Shown: positions 43,573-52,587 of the stretch, piece after piece
How the letters are laid out: each line of letters starts with the position of its first letter
How positions within the stretch are numbered: the stretch's first letter is position 1
NCBI RefSeq assembly: GCF_026240015.1
Contig: NZ_JAPIUX010000002.1
Span: 124,001-188,000 of the forward strand
DNA from: Acetobacter farinalis
Lineage (GTDB): Bacteria > Pseudomonadota > Alphaproteobacteria > Acetobacterales > Acetobacteraceae
DNA: 64,000 nucleotides
Direction of reading: 5' to 3'
Program-made: the position numbers and the translations under genes
The notes under the pieces: model-generated
What the model was told of the DNA's origin: nothing
What the model saw: the letters and a program-made list of their open reading frames with translations, nothing else
The model's database searches: none

Positions 43573-43680
43573 GGCCGGTTGAGCTTGAATTCTGATCCTG
43601 TCTATTGTGTCAGCCAGTGCAGATCGCACACAAATCAACAGGGGCTGTGAGGCCCATCCTGCTTTTAGGGGAATGTCCGC

Positions 43681-44034
43681 ATGTCCACTGGTTTTTTCCG
43701 TCCGCTCGGGTGCTGCCTTGCTCTGGCGCTGCTGGCGGGGTGTGCCGCCCAGCCTCAGCCTGCTGTGCAGGCCAGACGCCCGGTGCAGGGCTTTCCGCCG
43801 AATATGGCCATCCAGCAAGGCGCTCCGGCGGATGAAAGCCAGCTGACGAATGATCCCTCCGCTCCGGCTGACACCCCCCTGTGCGGCATGGCGGCGCGGG
43901 AAAGTCAGGCCATGGCGGTGCAGAATTACCCACAGCCGCTCTCCAGCGGGAACAGCTGTGTCCAGAATGCCTGCTTCAATCCGCAGACGGGAACCTATAT
44001 CGCCGCAGATGGCACGCCCCGCGTCTGCCGGTAA
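43681..44034 (+). CDS. Putative lipoprotein
   Basis: A 117-residue protein with the lipobox LALALLAGC, so it should be lipid-anchored. The mature region has four further cysteines (DTPLCGM, SCVQNACFN, RVC at the end), which could form disulfides. No family recognised. It lies between xseA and tRNA-Leu. Confidence 0.65.
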   Translation: MSTGFFRPLGCCLALALLAGCAAQPQPAVQARRPVQGFPPNMAIQQGAPADESQLTNDPSAPADTPLCGMAARESQAMAVQNYPQPLSSGNSCVQNACFNPQTGTYIAADGTPRVCR

Positions 44035-44098
44035 TCTACCGGCGGCCTGCATGCCCTGCCTTTTCTACCGGCCTTTTTGCTGGTAGGAGGGGTGCGCC

Positions 44099-44183
44099 GC
44101 GAGAGTGACGGAATCGGTAGACGTAGTCGGCTCAAAATCGACCGCCGCAAGGCATAGGGGTTCGAGTCCCCTCTCTCGCACCA
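44099..44183 (+). tRNA. tRNA-Leu (anticodon CAA)
   Basis: An 85-nt class II tRNA: acceptor GCGAGAG with CTCTCGC, anticodon stem GTCGG/TCGAC around CTCAAAA with anticodon CAA, a long variable arm, T-arm GGGG-TTCGAGT-CCCC and an encoded CCA. Confidence 0.97.
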
Positions 44184-44214
44184 TAATTTGTCTCACTTCC
44201 TTTGACCGGACAGG

Positions 44215-45405
44215 GTGATGACCTCTTCATATTCCACACATTCTTCCCGTCCGGCTTGCCGTCCCGTCAATCCGTGCTTTTCGTCCGGCCCTTGCGCCAA
44301 GCGCCCGGGATGGAGCGTTTCCGCTCTTGCAGGCGCACTGACGGGCCGCTCCCATCGCTCCGCGGAAGGCCGCGCCAGACTGGCGGACGTGATTGACCGT
44401 TCCGCCGCCATACTGGGTGTGCCCGAAGGCTGGCGCGTGGGCATTGTGCCCGCCTCGGATACAGGTGCGGTGGAAATGGCCCTGTGGTCCCTTCTGGGGG
44501 CGCGGCCTGTGGATGTGCTGGCGTTTGAGAGTTTCTCCTCCCTCTGGGCGCAGGATATCGTCTCTCAGCTCAAGCTGGAGCAGGCCCGCGTTCTGAAAGC
44601 GGAGTATGGTCAGCTCCCCGATCTTTCGCAGGTCAACTGGGCGCATGATGTCGTGCTGGCGTGGAACGGCACCACCTCCGGTGTGCGCCTGCCTTCCGTA
44701 GAGTCTATTCCGGCCACTCATGAGGGGCTGGTGATCTGTGATGCAACCTCTGCGGCCTTTGCCATGGATCTGCCGTGGGACCGGCTGGATGTGGTGACAT
44801 GGTCCTGGCAGAAAGCGCTGGGGGGTGAGGCTGCGCACGGGATGCTCGCACTCTCTCCGCGTGCGGTGGCCCGGCTGGAAAGTTTTGAAGCGCCACGGGC
44901 ACTCCCCAAGATTTTCCGTCTGGTGGGAAAAGGCAAGCTGATAGAAGGCATTTTCCGGGGGGATACCATCAACACGCCCTCCATGCTGTGTGTGGAAGAT
45001 GCGCTGGACAGCCTGAAATGGGCTGAATCCGTGGGGGGGCTGGCCGGGCTTAAGGCTCGCAGTCAGGCCAATCTGGCAGAAATCACGGCATGGGAAGCAC
45101 AGTCCGACTGGGTGGAGTTTCTTGCGCGGAATGAGGAAGAACGGTCCTCTACATCCATCTGCCTGCGTATTGTGGCCCCGTGGTTTCTGGCGCTGGAACG
45201 GGCCGAACAGGAAAAGGCTGTCAAACAGATGACCTCCCTGCTGGACAGGGAAGGCATTGCGTTTGATATCGCCAGCTATCGGGATGCCCCGCTGGGCCTG
45301 CGCATCTGGGGTGGGGCGACGGTGGAAGCGTCTGACGTGCGCGCCCTTCTCCCCTGGCTGGACTGGGCCTTCGCACAGATCACACCGGTATCCTGCCCGG
45401 CCTGA
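44215..45405 (+). CDS. serC: Phosphoserine aminotransferase
   Basis: SerC makes 3-phosphoserine from 3-phosphohydroxypyruvate and glutamate, using pyridoxal phosphate. The 396-residue protein matches the alphaproteobacterial form: GIVPASDTGAVEMALWSLLG, VLAWNGTTSGVRLP and the PLP-lysine region VVTWSWQKALGGEAAHGML. The start is GTG at 44215 or the adjacent ATG at 44218. serA, its usual partner, is not in the window. Confidence 0.93.
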   Translation: MMTSSYSTHSSRPACRPVNPCFSSGPCAKRPGWSVSALAGALTGRSHRSAEGRARLADVIDRSAAILGVPEGWRVGIVPASDTGAVEMALWSLLGARPVDVLAFESFSSLWAQDIVSQLKLEQARVLKAEYGQLPDLSQVNWAHDVVLAWNGTTSGVRLPSVESIPATHEGLVICDATSAAFAMDLPWDRLDVVTWSWQKALGGEAAHGMLALSPRAVARLESFEAPRALPKIFRLVGKGKLIEGIFRGDTINTPSMLCVEDALDSLKWAESVGGLAGLKARSQANLAEITAWEAQSDWVEFLARNEEERSSTSICLRIVAPWFLALERAEQEKAVKQMTSLLDREGIAFDIASYRDAPLGLRIWGGATVEASDVRALLPWLDWAFAQITPVSCPA

Positions 45406-45502
45406 GCAGGATACGCCGAAAAACAGGTGGACGAACCGCCCGATCCAACGCATCGTCTGGTCACCAGCTTGAAAAGCACGGACCAGATAAAAGCGCAGGA
45501 TC

Positions 45503-47506
45503 ATGGTGAAAAAAATTACCATCGCACAACAGAAAACCTCTCTGAAAAAAAGGGGGCTGTGGGCCGGAGGGGCGCTCTCCGGCCTGCTTCTGGCAACCAC
45601 GCCGCTGGCGGCTCAGGCGGCGTCATCCCCGGCTGAGGCGGCCTCTGCACATGACCCGCTGAGCGTGCAGACCGGAAACGATATTCCTGCCAGCGTGCAT
45701 CTGCCCACAGACCAACTGCGGGATTATGTAAAACGTGAAGTCATGGTGCCCATGCGGGACGGCGTAAAGCTGTATACCGTGATTGTCATTCCGAAAAACG
45801 CACGGAATGCCCCCATACTTCTGACACGTACCCCCTACAACGCCAAAAAGCGCGTTGACCGTGTGCCCAATGGCCTGACCATGCGGGAAATTCTGCCGCA
45901 AGGGGATGATGTGTTTGTGGAGGGCGGCTACATCCGCGTTTTTCAGGATATCCGCGGGAAATATGGTTCACAGGGGGATTACGTCATGACACGTCCGCCC
46001 CGTGGTCCCCTGAATCCGACAAAAACGGATGAAACAACCGATGCATGGGATACGGTGGACTGGCTGGTGCACAATGTGCCGGAGTCCAACGGTCGCGTTG
46101 GCATGACGGGCTCTTCCTATGAAGGGTTTACCGTTGTGATGGCTCTGCTTGAGCCGCATCCGGCCCTGAAAGTGGCCGCACCGGAAAGCCCGATGGTGGA
46201 TGGCTGGATGGGGGATGACTGGTTCCATTACGGTGCCTTCCGTCAGGGCTCATTTGACTATTTTACCGATCAGATGACCGTTCGTGGTTCGGGTGACAGT
46301 ATTCCGAGGAAGGATGCTGATGATTACACGAATTTTCTGAAAGCCGGTTCCGCCGGAAGCTTTGCCACGCAGGCGGGTCTGGACCAGTATCCCTTCTGGC
46401 AGCGGATGCATGCGCACCCGGCGTATGATGCGTTCTGGCGGGGGCAGGCGCTGGATAAACTGCTGGCTCAGCGCAAACCGACTGTTCCCATGCTGTGGGA
46501 ACAGGGGCTGTGGGATCAGGAAGACATGTGGGGCGCCATTCATGCCTGGCACGCGCTGAAGGATGCGGACGTCAAGGCACCGAATACGCTTGTCATGGGG
46601 CCATGGCGGCATAGTGGTGTGAACTATAATGGCTCCTCTCTCGGCCCGCTGGATTTTGAGGGAGACACCGCGCACCAGTACCGGCGTGATGTGTTCCGGC
46701 CGTTCTTTGACCAGTATCTGAAGCCGGGCAGCCCTTCCGTGCATCTGCCGGACGCGGTGATTTACAATACCGGAGACCAGAAATGGGATTATTACCGCTC
46801 CTGGCCCTCTGTTTGTGAAAACAACTGCACCGGTAGCCTGACACCGCTGTATCTCACAGGCGGCCATGGGCTGAGCTTTACACATCCGGCAACGGATGGC
46901 GCGGACAGCTATCTGTCTGACCCGGCCCACCCTGTTCCCTTCATCTCCCGCCCCTTTGCCTTTGCGCAGGGATACCGGTGGAAGCCCTGGCTGGTGCAGG
47001 ACCAGCGGGAGGCGGAATCCCGCCCGGATGTGCTGACCTATGAAACGGAGGTTCTGGATGAACCTGTGCGGGTGAGCGGCGTGCCGGTGGCGGATCTGTT
47101 TGCCGCCACCACCGGGTCTGATTCAGACTGGGTTGTAAAGCTGATAGATGTGCAGCCCGGCATGACACCGGATAACCCGGCTATGGGCGGGTATGAACTG
47201 GCGGTTTCCATGGATATTTTCCGGGGCCGGTACCGGAAGGATTTTGCCAAGCCCGAAGCGCTTCAGCCGAATGCCACCCTGCATTATCATTTCACGCTGC
47301 CTGCCGTGAACCATGTGTTTGCAAAAGGGCACCGGATTATGGTGCAGATCCAGTCTTCCTGGTTCCCGCTTTATGACCGGAACCCCCAGAAGTTTGTGCC
47401 AAATATTTTTGATGCGAAACCGGCAGATTATACGTCAGCCACGCAGAGCATTCATTTTGGCGGTGCGGAGGCCACGTCTGTCCTGCTGCCTGTTGTGAAA
47501 CAGTAA
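45503..47506 (+). CDS. aehA: Alpha-amino acid ester hydrolase, exported
   Basis: A 667-residue serine hydrolase of the CocE/NonD (X-Pro dipeptidyl-peptidase-like) family. The nucleophile motif GSSYEG places the catalytic Ser at 205, as in the Acetobacter turbidans enzyme; the length also matches. Asp in LWDQEDMWG and His in GPWRHSGVNY are the expected other triad members. A signal peptide is present (LSGLLLATTPLAAQA), so it acts in the periplasm. AEH hydrolyses alpha-amino acid esters and amides and can make or break beta-lactam antibiotics such as ampicillin. The identification rests on remembered sequence. Confidence 0.92.
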   Translation: MVKKITIAQQKTSLKKRGLWAGGALSGLLLATTPLAAQAASSPAEAASAHDPLSVQTGNDIPASVHLPTDQLRDYVKREVMVPMRDGVKLYTVIVIPKNARNAPILLTRTPYNAKKRVDRVPNGLTMREILPQGDDVFVEGGYIRVFQDIRGKYGSQGDYVMTRPPRGPLNPTKTDETTDAWDTVDWLVHNVPESNGRVGMTGSSYEGFTVVMALLEPHPALKVAAPESPMVDGWMGDDWFHYGAFRQGSFDYFTDQMTVRGSGDSIPRKDADDYTNFLKAGSAGSFATQAGLDQYPFWQRMHAHPAYDAFWRGQALDKLLAQRKPTVPMLWEQGLWDQEDMWGAIHAWHALKDADVKAPNTLVMGPWRHSGVNYNGSSLGPLDFEGDTAHQYRRDVFRPFFDQYLKPGSPSVHLPDAVIYNTGDQKWDYYRSWPSVCENNCTGSLTPLYLTGGHGLSFTHPATDGADSYLSDPAHPVPFISRPFAFAQGYRWKPWLVQDQREAESRPDVLTYETEVLDEPVRVSGVPVADLFAATTGSDSDWVVKLIDVQPGMTPDNPAMGGYELAVSMDIFRGRYRKDFAKPEALQPNATLHYHFTLPAVNHVFAKGHRIMVQIQSSWFPLYDRNPQKFVPNIFDAKPADYTSATQSIHFGGAEATSVLLPVVKQ

Positions 47507-47554
47507 GGCGTTTTACGGCGGTAGGGCTAATGGCAGCAGGATAAGGGAGGCAGC

Positions 47555-48364
47555 ATGACGCAAACCAAATTCCATATGGCGCATCTCACAGCATCTGAAA
47601 TGCGGGATGCTGTCGCGCGGTCTCCCGTTGTTCTTCTGCCTTTGGGTAGTTTTGAAGATCAGGGGCCGCATATGCCCATGGGGGACTATCTTCTGGCGGA
47701 TGTCGTGGCCGGGCAGATTGCCAGAAAGGCCGCGGCTGCGGGGCATGAGGTTTATGTTGCCCCTGTCCTGCCGTTTGGGGGTGCGGATTATTTTGGATAT
47801 ATGCCGGGTGGCATTGCACTTTCTCAAACCACACTTCAGGCGGTCTTGCGGGATATGCTGGAAAGCCTGCTGCGGCACGGCATAACCCGCCTGATTATTC
47901 TGAATGGTCATGGTGGAAACTGCACCATGATTCATGATGTCACCCGCACCATCTGGCTGCGGGACGGCATCATGATCCCGAGCTTTTATTTATGGCGAGT
48001 TGCTGCGGGCTTTCTGCCGGGTGTTGTGGGGGCGGAACAGGCCGCACAGTCCGGCGGGCATGGGGCAAACCCGTTGACAAGCATTGGCATGCATCTTCTG
48101 CCTGATCTGGTCAGGGAGGATCTTCTCCCGACAGTGCATGAAGAAAAAACAGCCTGGGGTTTGAACGTTTCTGATTTCGGCACGCTTGATCTGGATGGCG
48201 CCCAGATTTCAGTGCCTCTGGAAGGGGATGCAACGGCTTCCCGCGGCATCGGGCGTGGTGATCCGCGCCTGTGTTCTGCCAAAACCGGAGCCGCCCTGAC
48301 CGAAAAGCTGGTTGAAACCGGGCTGAAACTTGTCGAACATGTTCTGAAACACGGTGAGCGCTAG
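47555..48364 (+). CDS. Creatininase-family protein (cytoplasmic)
   Basis: A 269-residue protein of the creatininase fold, without a signal peptide. Motifs are VVLLPLGSFEDQGPHMPMGD (in place of the common EQHG), FGGADYFGYMPGG and LIILNGHGGN, with a late GGHGANPLTS segment. The substrate could be creatinine or another amide. It follows aehA by 48 bases, and the IS630 element begins exactly at its TAG stop codon, which the insertion leaves intact. Confidence 0.87.
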   Translation: MTQTKFHMAHLTASEMRDAVARSPVVLLPLGSFEDQGPHMPMGDYLLADVVAGQIARKAAAAGHEVYVAPVLPFGGADYFGYMPGGIALSQTTLQAVLRDMLESLLRHGITRLIILNGHGGNCTMIHDVTRTIWLRDGIMIPSFYLWRVAAGFLPGVVGAEQAAQSGGHGANPLTSIGMHLLPDLVREDLLPTVHEEKTAWGLNVSDFGTLDLDGAQISVPLEGDATASRGIGRGDPRLCSAKTGAALTEKLVETGLKLVEHVLKHGER

Positions 48365-48454
48365 AGCATTTTCCGCACTGATTGAATCATGAGGGATTCC
48401 CAAATATGGCGTGATCTGATTCAAGATGACAGCCGGAATGGAGGCCGGCTCTGG

Positions 48455-48844
48455 ATGTCATCACGCACGCTGTCTCTGGATCTCCGCGAACGTGTTGTTG
48501 CGGCCGTTTCGAATGGTCTATCGCGTCGTCAGGCGGCTGAACGGTTTGGCGTCAGTCCGGCGAGTGCGATCCGCTGGTGCGCCCTTGCCGCTGCGACCGG
48601 CAGTGCTGCTGCCAGGCCACGTGGCGGGGACCGCCTGTCCCACAGGATTGAAGCACAGGCAGAGCGCATCCATGCCCTGATCGCCGGGAAGGACGATCTT
48701 ACATTGGCTGAAATCCGGGCCCGGCTGGCTGATGACGGGCATCATTTTGCGATCGGCACGCTATGGCGCTTCTTCGCGCGCCACAGGATCACATGGAAAA
48801 AAAGACCGCTCACGCGGCGGAGCAGGATCGCCCCGACATCCTGA
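48455..48844 (+). CDS. IS630 transposase, OrfA
   Basis: A 129-residue N-terminal part of the IS630-family transposase with helix-turn-helix segments (NGLSRRQAAERFGVSPASAI). It overlaps the second frame, and an A-run of seven at 48797-48803 lies where the two join, so a -1 shift would fuse it to OrfB. By itself it lacks the catalytic domain. Confidence 0.85.
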   Translation: MSSRTLSLDLRERVVAAVSNGLSRRQAAERFGVSPASAIRWCALAAATGSAAARPRGGDRLSHRIEAQAERIHALIAGKDDLTLAEIRARLADDGHHFAIGTLWRFFARHRITWKKRPLTRRSRIAPTS

Positions 48845-49404
48845 CGCGACGACAGGAGTGGTTCGATACCCAGCCCGATCTCGATCCGGGGCGGCTGGTC
48901 TTCATTGATGAGACCTGGGCCTCCACCAATATGGCGCGCCGCTACGGGCGGTGTCTGCGCGGCCAGAGGCTGCGTTCCGCCGTGCCGCATGGTCATTGGA
49001 AAACAACGACATTCGTCGCCGGGTTGCGAGTGAGCGGTATCGTGGCGCCCATGGTGCTGGATGGTCCGATCAATGGTCGCAGCTTCCAAACCTATATCGA
49101 TCGCGTGCTGGTGCCTGATCTGCGGCCTGGCGACATCGTCATCATGGACAATCTCGGTTCGCACAAAGGCCCCGGCGTTCAGGCTGCGATCGAAGCGGCA
49201 GGCGCGACCGTGCGTTATCTGCCTCCCTACAGTCCCGACTTCAATCCCATCGAAAAGGCTTTCTCCAAACTCAAGGCCCATCTCCGCAAGGCCGCGGAAC
49301 GGACACGCGATGCCCTGTGGGACAGGATCGGCGCACTGATCGATCAGATCACTCCCACAGAATGCGCAAACTTCTTCACCGCAGCTGGATATGAACCAGA
49401 CTGA
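48763..49404 (+). CDS. IS630 transposase, OrfB (catalytic DDE part)
   Basis: The second frame carries the DDE catalytic domain: FIDETWAS (first Asp), VIMDNLGSHK (second Asp) and DFNPIEKAFSKLK (Glu). The domain continues OrfA in the -1 frame across the A-run, giving the sequence expected of a full transposase of about 315 residues. The frame is open to the normal end with no damage seen. Confidence 0.87.
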   Translation: MALLRAPQDHMEKKTAHAAEQDRPDILTRRQEWFDTQPDLDPGRLVFIDETWASTNMARRYGRCLRGQRLRSAVPHGHWKTTTFVAGLRVSGIVAPMVLDGPINGRSFQTYIDRVLVPDLRPGDIVIMDNLGSHKGPGVQAAIEAAGATVRYLPPYSPDFNPIEKAFSKLKAHLRKAAERTRDALWDRIGALIDQITPTECANFFTAAGYEPD

Positions 49405-49416
49405 AAAGAAAACGCC

Positions 49417-50873
49417 CTAGCAGCCTGTCGGGTTGGGGTACCCTTTGAAGTGGCGAGGCTGTAGGGTGATGGGATGAGCCGTTTCATCCCGTTTGACCGA
49501 TCCCAGCCATATCTTCTGCCGCCTGACCTGAAGGCGTGGCTTCCGGCTGACGATATGGCGCATTTCATTGTCGCCGCTGTTGAGCGGGTTCCGATGACTG
49601 CATTTTGCGTGCCGGTACGCACGGGGGGCAAGGCGCAGTATCATCCGCGCCTGATGCTGTCCCTTCTGATCTTCAGTTACGCGAACGGGCTGTTTTCCTC
49701 ACGCCGGATCGAACGGGCGACATATCGCGACATCGGGGTGCGCTTCGTTGCGGCGAACCTGCATCCGGATCACGACACGATTGCCACTTTCCGCCGGACA
49801 AACCGGACGGCCATCGAAGCTGCCTTTGCGCAGGTCCTGCTTCTGGCGCGCGAGATGGGCCTGCTGCGTCTGGGTGTGGTGTCGATTGATGGCACGAAAA
49901 TCGATGCCGATGCCTCGAAATACCGTTCGGTTCGCTACGACCGGATCAAGGCCCTGCGCGAACAACTGGCGGTGGATATCGTACAACTGATGGAACAGGC
50001 GGAGCACGCGGACGCCACAGACAGTGATCCGCAGGCATTGCCCGAAGAACTCGCCCGGCGGGAGACGCTGAAAGCGAAGCTGGATGAAGCCTGTGCCCGG
50101 CTGGAAGCGGACGCGAAGGCGCAGGCCGAGGCGGCACGCCCCGCATACGAGCAGAAAAAAGCCGCCTGTGATGCGAAGACAGGACGTCGCGGCCGGGCGC
50201 CGAAACCGCCGGATGATGAACCACCACCGGAGAGGCAGATCAGCCTGACCGATCCCGACAGCCGCCTCATGCGGCGTTCGGACGCCCACGAGTTCCGGCA
50301 GGCTTACAATGCGCAGGCCGTGGTCTGCGCCGAAGGCAGTCAGCTGATCGTGACAACTGACGTTGTCGCCACGTCAGCGGACGCGCCGTCCTTTGCCAGC
50401 ACCGTGCTGTCGATGGAAGACATGATCGGGCTCCCGAAAACCGTTCTCGCCGACACCGGTTACGCCAGTGGACAGGCGGTCCGGGATCTGCGGAAAAAAG
50501 GCATTGATCCTCTGGTCGCCATCGGACGGCCCTGCGCCCGCAGGCCTTACGACTTCCGGCCTCCTCCTGAAGACAGGGAGCCGCGCCGGATAACCGAACC
50601 CTGGCGGCTCGCCATGAAGGAGAGGCTGGAAACCACAGAAGCGGGAGATCTTTACAGACTGAGAAAACAGACCGTGGAGCCGGTCTTTGGCATTATCAAA
50701 AGCGTCATGGGTTTCAGAAGATTCAGTCTGCGCGGCCTTGCAAAAGTCACGACCGAATGGACACTCGTCGCACTCGCATATAACTGCAAAAGAATGGCCC
50801 GGCTTCAGGCAGTATAAGCCGTGTCAGCCTTGGCGTTATCAGCCGTAAAATGCCCAACCCGACAGGCTGCTAG
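49417..50873. mobile_element. IS1182-family insertion sequence
   Basis: An element of about 1.45 kb with perfect 17-bp terminal inverted repeats (CAGCCTGTCGGGTTGGG at 49421 and its reverse complement at 50853). It is flanked by CTAG on both sides, a 4-bp target duplication. The left CTAG includes the TA duplicated by the adjacent IS630 element, so it inserted at that element's right edge, after it. Confidence 0.9.
49474..50817 (+). CDS. IS1182-family transposase
   Basis: A 447-residue DDE transposase. It has the N-terminal DUF772-type segment (YHPRLMLSLLIFSYANGLFS), the first catalytic Asp in SIDGTKIDADAS, the second in LADTGYASG and the Glu in RKQTVEPVFGIIKSVMGFRR. A long Ala/Glu-rich helical insert lies in the middle. 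The frame is intact, so it may be active. Confidence 0.93.
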   Translation: MSRFIPFDRSQPYLLPPDLKAWLPADDMAHFIVAAVERVPMTAFCVPVRTGGKAQYHPRLMLSLLIFSYANGLFSSRRIERATYRDIGVRFVAANLHPDHDTIATFRRTNRTAIEAAFAQVLLLAREMGLLRLGVVSIDGTKIDADASKYRSVRYDRIKALREQLAVDIVQLMEQAEHADATDSDPQALPEELARRETLKAKLDEACARLEADAKAQAEAARPAYEQKKAACDAKTGRRGRAPKPPDDEPPPERQISLTDPDSRLMRRSDAHEFRQAYNAQAVVCAEGSQLIVTTDVVATSADAPSFASTVLSMEDMIGLPKTVLADTGYASGQAVRDLRKKGIDPLVAIGRPCARRPYDFRPPPEDREPRRITEPWRLAMKERLETTEAGDLYRLRKQTVEPVFGIIKSVMGFRRFSLRGLAKVTTEWTLVALAYNCKRMARLQAV

Positions 50874-50960
50874 AGCAGTTTCTTTCCATTCTGGCACATG
50901 GGCGTTCGTGCCTGATGGATCGGCCCCCGGCTTGGCCTAAAAAGGGCTTTGAAGAAAAAC

Positions 50961-50990
50961 GAAAGCTCCTTCCCGAGGGAAAGAGCTTTC
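50961..50990 (-). terminator. Terminator of the Old Yellow Enzyme gene
   Basis: GAAAGCTC and GAGCTTTC pair, with an inner TTCCC/GGGAA stem after one mismatch. On the - strand it is followed by a T-run (GTTTTTCTTC). It lies 17 bases after the oxidoreductase stop. Confidence 0.8.
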
Positions 50991-51006
50991 TGAAAATAGA
51001 TTGGTT

Positions 51007-52080
51007 TTACCGAGCAAATGGATAATCGATATAGCCTTCTGGTCCCCGCGAATACCAGGTCTGGATATTATCCTTATTCAGGGGAAGATTGTCTTCCAGA
51101 CGATGCACCAGATCGGGGTTGGCAATGAAAGGCCGCCCGAAAGCAATGGCGTCCGCCACACCGGTCGCGACTGTTTCAATCGCTTCTTCCCGCGTGTAAT
51201 CCTGATTCAGAACCAGTGGTTTCGTGAAGACTTTGCGGATCGGCCCATGCAGTTTCGGCTGGTCGCTCTTGCCAAATGTGCCGTCGGGACCAAGCTCGCG
51301 CAGTTCGAGAAAAGCAATCTTGAGATCGTTCAGAAGCTTTGCTGCGGGTATGAAAACCTGCTCGGGGTGGCTGTCGATGCACCCTTGTGAATCGCCGTTG
51401 GGGGAAAGCCGTACGGATGTCTTGTCCGCGCCAATCGCGGCAATCACCGCTTCCGTGACTTCACGCAGGATGCGGATGCGGTTTTCAGGAGAGCCACCAT
51501 AGTCATCGGAACGATGGTTGGCGCTGTCCCGCAGGAATTGATCGATCAGATATCCGTTGGCGGCATGAATCTGGACTCCGTCAAAGCCGGCTTCCAGGGC
51601 GTTGCGGGCAGCGTTTCCGTAATCGTTCACGATACGGGCGATGTCCTCCTTGGTCAGGGGGCGGGCGACTTCGGGGTCCTGCTTGCCGTTGTACGTATGA
51701 AGCGGCTCCGGCGCTTTTGTTGCCGAGGAGGATACCGGCTGCATGCCCGTCACACTGGAATGCATCACGCGGCCCATGTGCCAGAGCTGGGCCACGATCT
51801 TTCCGCCTTTTGCGTGCACTGCCGCAGTAACCGGCTTCCAGGCTTCCACCTGCTCCTGTGTCCACAGGCCCGGCGCATAGGGGCACCCAAGACCTTCCCG
51901 GCTGATGCCGGTTGCTTCAGAGATAATCAGACCTGCTGTGGCACGTTGCGTATAATACTCGACCATGATGGGGGTCGGAACATGCTCAGGGGTGGCTTTG
52001 GCACGCGTCATCGGGGACATGAAAACTCTGTTTTTGGCGTAAATGCTTCCCATTTCAATCGGCTCAAACAGGCTGGGCAT
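51007..52080 (-). CDS. Old Yellow Enzyme-family alkene reductase (NemA-like)
   Basis: A 357-residue FMN-dependent oxidoreductase. Visible family features are the N-terminal KNRVFMSPMTR, the middle AQLWHMGRV, the active-site HAANGYLIDQFLRD and DDYGGSPENRIR, and the late AIAFGRPFIANPDL. Members reduce C=C bonds of enones, nitro-esters and N-ethylmaleimide with NAD(P)H. It stands alone on the - strand; the 300 bases upstream are AT-rich and hold no gene, probably its promoter region. Confidence 0.92.
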   Translation of the reverse strand: MPSLFEPIEMGSIYAKNRVFMSPMTRAKATPEHVPTPIMVEYYTQRATAGLIISEATGISREGLGCPYAPGLWTQEQVEAWKPVTAAVHAKGGKIVAQLWHMGRVMHSSVTGMQPVSSSATKAPEPLHTYNGKQDPEVARPLTKEDIARIVNDYGNAARNALEAGFDGVQIHAANGYLIDQFLRDSANHRSDDYGGSPENRIRILREVTEAVIAAIGADKTSVRLSPNGDSQGCIDSHPEQVFIPAAKLLNDLKIAFLELRELGPDGTFGKSDQPKLHGPIRKVFTKPLVLNQDYTREEAIETVATGVADAIAFGRPFIANPDLVHRLEDNLPLNKDNIQTWYSRGPEGYIDYPFAR

Positions 52081-52379
52081 GACAGATCCTTTCTAAAATA
52101 AATAATTCTTAATGAAGTGGGGAAGTCTTGCGGGAATTACAATAGAATTTCTGTCTTTAGAGAGCATTATATAATTTTTTGATGTAATTTTTACGGTATG
52201 GATATCTGAATACTCAAAAATTGTCAGAAAGCGCAGAACGCATTCCAATGGAAATACCATTCACAGGATGTTTTGTGAGCGGGTAAAGAGGCTCGTTAAA
52301 ACCTCAAGATTATCTGCCGGGCCGGAGTTTCAGAAAAGGATAGTTTCAAGGAAATAAGATGATTTAAAGAGGAATTTTC

Positions 52380-52556
52380 TTGTCTGTGAGAAATCTGCTT
52401 TGCGACCTCAAAACCGCGTTTCGTATCCTGCGTGAGGACGGAACCGCCCAGACCGTAAGGAGAGTCATTGACCAGATCAATGGCGTCCTGTTCACGGCAG
52501 CCCAGTTTCATGGTGGTTTTTTTCAGGTTTGTATGCCATTTCAAGAGCCTTTCCAA
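52380..52556 (-). pseudogene. Aldehyde dehydrogenase fragment
   Basis: A short - strand stretch encodes AIDLVNDSPYGLGGSVLTQD followed by TKRGFEVAKQI, the late conserved segment of NAD-dependent aldehyde dehydrogenases. The sequences before and after it do not continue the protein, so only about 40 residues survive. It sits in a patch of gene decay between the oxidoreductase gene and zwf. Confidence 0.7.
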
Positions 52557-52587
52557 TTCCCTCGGAAAACTCAGGCCCGGAAGTCGA

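Larger units (their letters stand above)
48362..49419. mobile_element. IS630-family insertion sequence
   Basis: An element of about 1.05 kb whose ends are GAGCATTTTC on the left and the reverse complement of GGGCGTTTTC on the right (8 of 10 matching). Both ends are flanked by TA, the target dinucleotide that IS630 elements duplicate; the left TA is part of the preceding gene's stop codon. It encodes a transposase in two overlapping frames. Confidence 0.88.

Noticed and set aside
44227..45600. Long - strand open frame opposite serC
   Set aside because: The serC reading has clear PLP motifs; the opposite strand translation has none and runs past the serC start into non-coding DNA.
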